Shown piece after piece: positions 6,161 to 6,298 of a DNA stretch of 6,298 nt. The stretch covers positions 1-6,298 of the forward strand of contig SKRK01000194.1 of the NCBI GenBank assembly GCA_007118525.1, read 5' to 3'. The notes beneath the pieces were generated by a model. The model worked only from the letters and a program-made list of their open reading frames with translations, ran no database searches and was not told where the DNA came from. Position 1 is the stretch's first letter. Each line of letters begins with the position of its first letter. The position numbers and the translations under genes were made by a program. The stretch comes from Balneolaceae bacterium (GTDB lineage: Bacteria > Bacteroidota > Rhodothermia > Balneolales > Balneolaceae).

Positions 6161-6194
6161 ATACAAATTGACTGAACAACCAATCATACCAAAC

Positions 6195-6298
6195 ATGGAA
6201 GAAAATAACGAATCGGAATTGGAAGCGTGGCAAAAAGATGTGGAATACCTGGTAAAGATTTTAAAAGAGAGCTTTGAATCGACCGATGCCCGCTACAG
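6195..6298 (+). CDS. N-terminal fragment of an unrecognised protein, cut by the window end
   Basis: An open frame runs from an ATG at 6195 to the last base, 34 complete codons, beginning MEENNESELEAWQKDVEYLV and continuing as a charged, helix-prone sequence. It is acidic and has no signal peptide or membrane segment in the visible part. I do not recognise the family. The ATG has no Shine-Dalgarno sequence, which is normal for this window. An alternative in-frame TTG at 6168 has AAAGGA six bases upstream and would add nine residues (reading TEQPIIPN after the initiator). The upstream stop at 6150-6152 limits the choice to these two. The gene is divergent from anmK, and the 103-bp spacer between them (6092-6194) holds the inverted repeats. 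Confidence 0.6.
   Translation, partial: MEENNESELEAWQKDVEYLVKILKESFESTDARY

Overview
The window looks like chromosomal DNA from a Bacteroidota-related marine or saline-environment bacterium, most likely of the Balneolota/Rhodothermota group. This rests on protein character: a Bacteroidota-style class III aminotransferase, a UbiA-like protein with a YPxxQxYQ motif, a single-Cys thioredoxin-fold protein and a very acidic exported lipoprotein. Two further hints are that no main gene has a convincing Shine-Dalgarno sequence before its start, and that one promoter candidate fits the TTTG-N19-TAnnTTTG pattern. The taxonomic call is an inference; there is no rRNA or marker gene here.

Layout from left to right. 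Bases 1-60 hold a pair of tight tandem hairpins, probably a dispersed palindromic repeat. A lipoprotein gene follows on the minus strand (99-932), with a plausible terminator just past its stop and a plausible promoter of its own. Three minus-strand genes, transcribed from about 3805 down to 1030, are collinear and probably form one operon: a UbiA-family membrane prenyltransferase homologue, a thioredoxin-fold protein 12 bp downstream, and a PLP-dependent class III aminotransferase 67 bp further on. A 131-bp divergent promoter region separates this operon from a plus-strand gene (3937-4836). That gene belongs to a conserved, poorly understood family which, from memory, is labelled '3-methyladenine DNA glycosylase' in databases. 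It converges on anmK (4880-6091, minus), the anhydro-N-acetylmuramic acid kinase of cell-wall recycling. Upstream of anmK a 103-bp divergent region contains two inverted repeats and a tiny possible leader ORF, and the window ends inside the first codons of an unrecognised plus-strand gene.

Functionally this is ordinary housekeeping and accessory metabolism. AnmK returns anhydro-MurNAc from peptidoglycan turnover to the cytoplasmic pool as MurNAc-6-phosphate. The UbiA, thioredoxin-fold and aminotransferase genes may share a pathway because of their spacing, but the sequence does not say which one. No mobile element, CRISPR array, tRNA, rRNA or phage gene is visible, and no gap between the main genes exceeds about 130 bases. 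The item most worth following up is the 3937-4836 protein, whose three Cys-His-acid motifs look like a metal or catalytic centre not explained by its usual database name.
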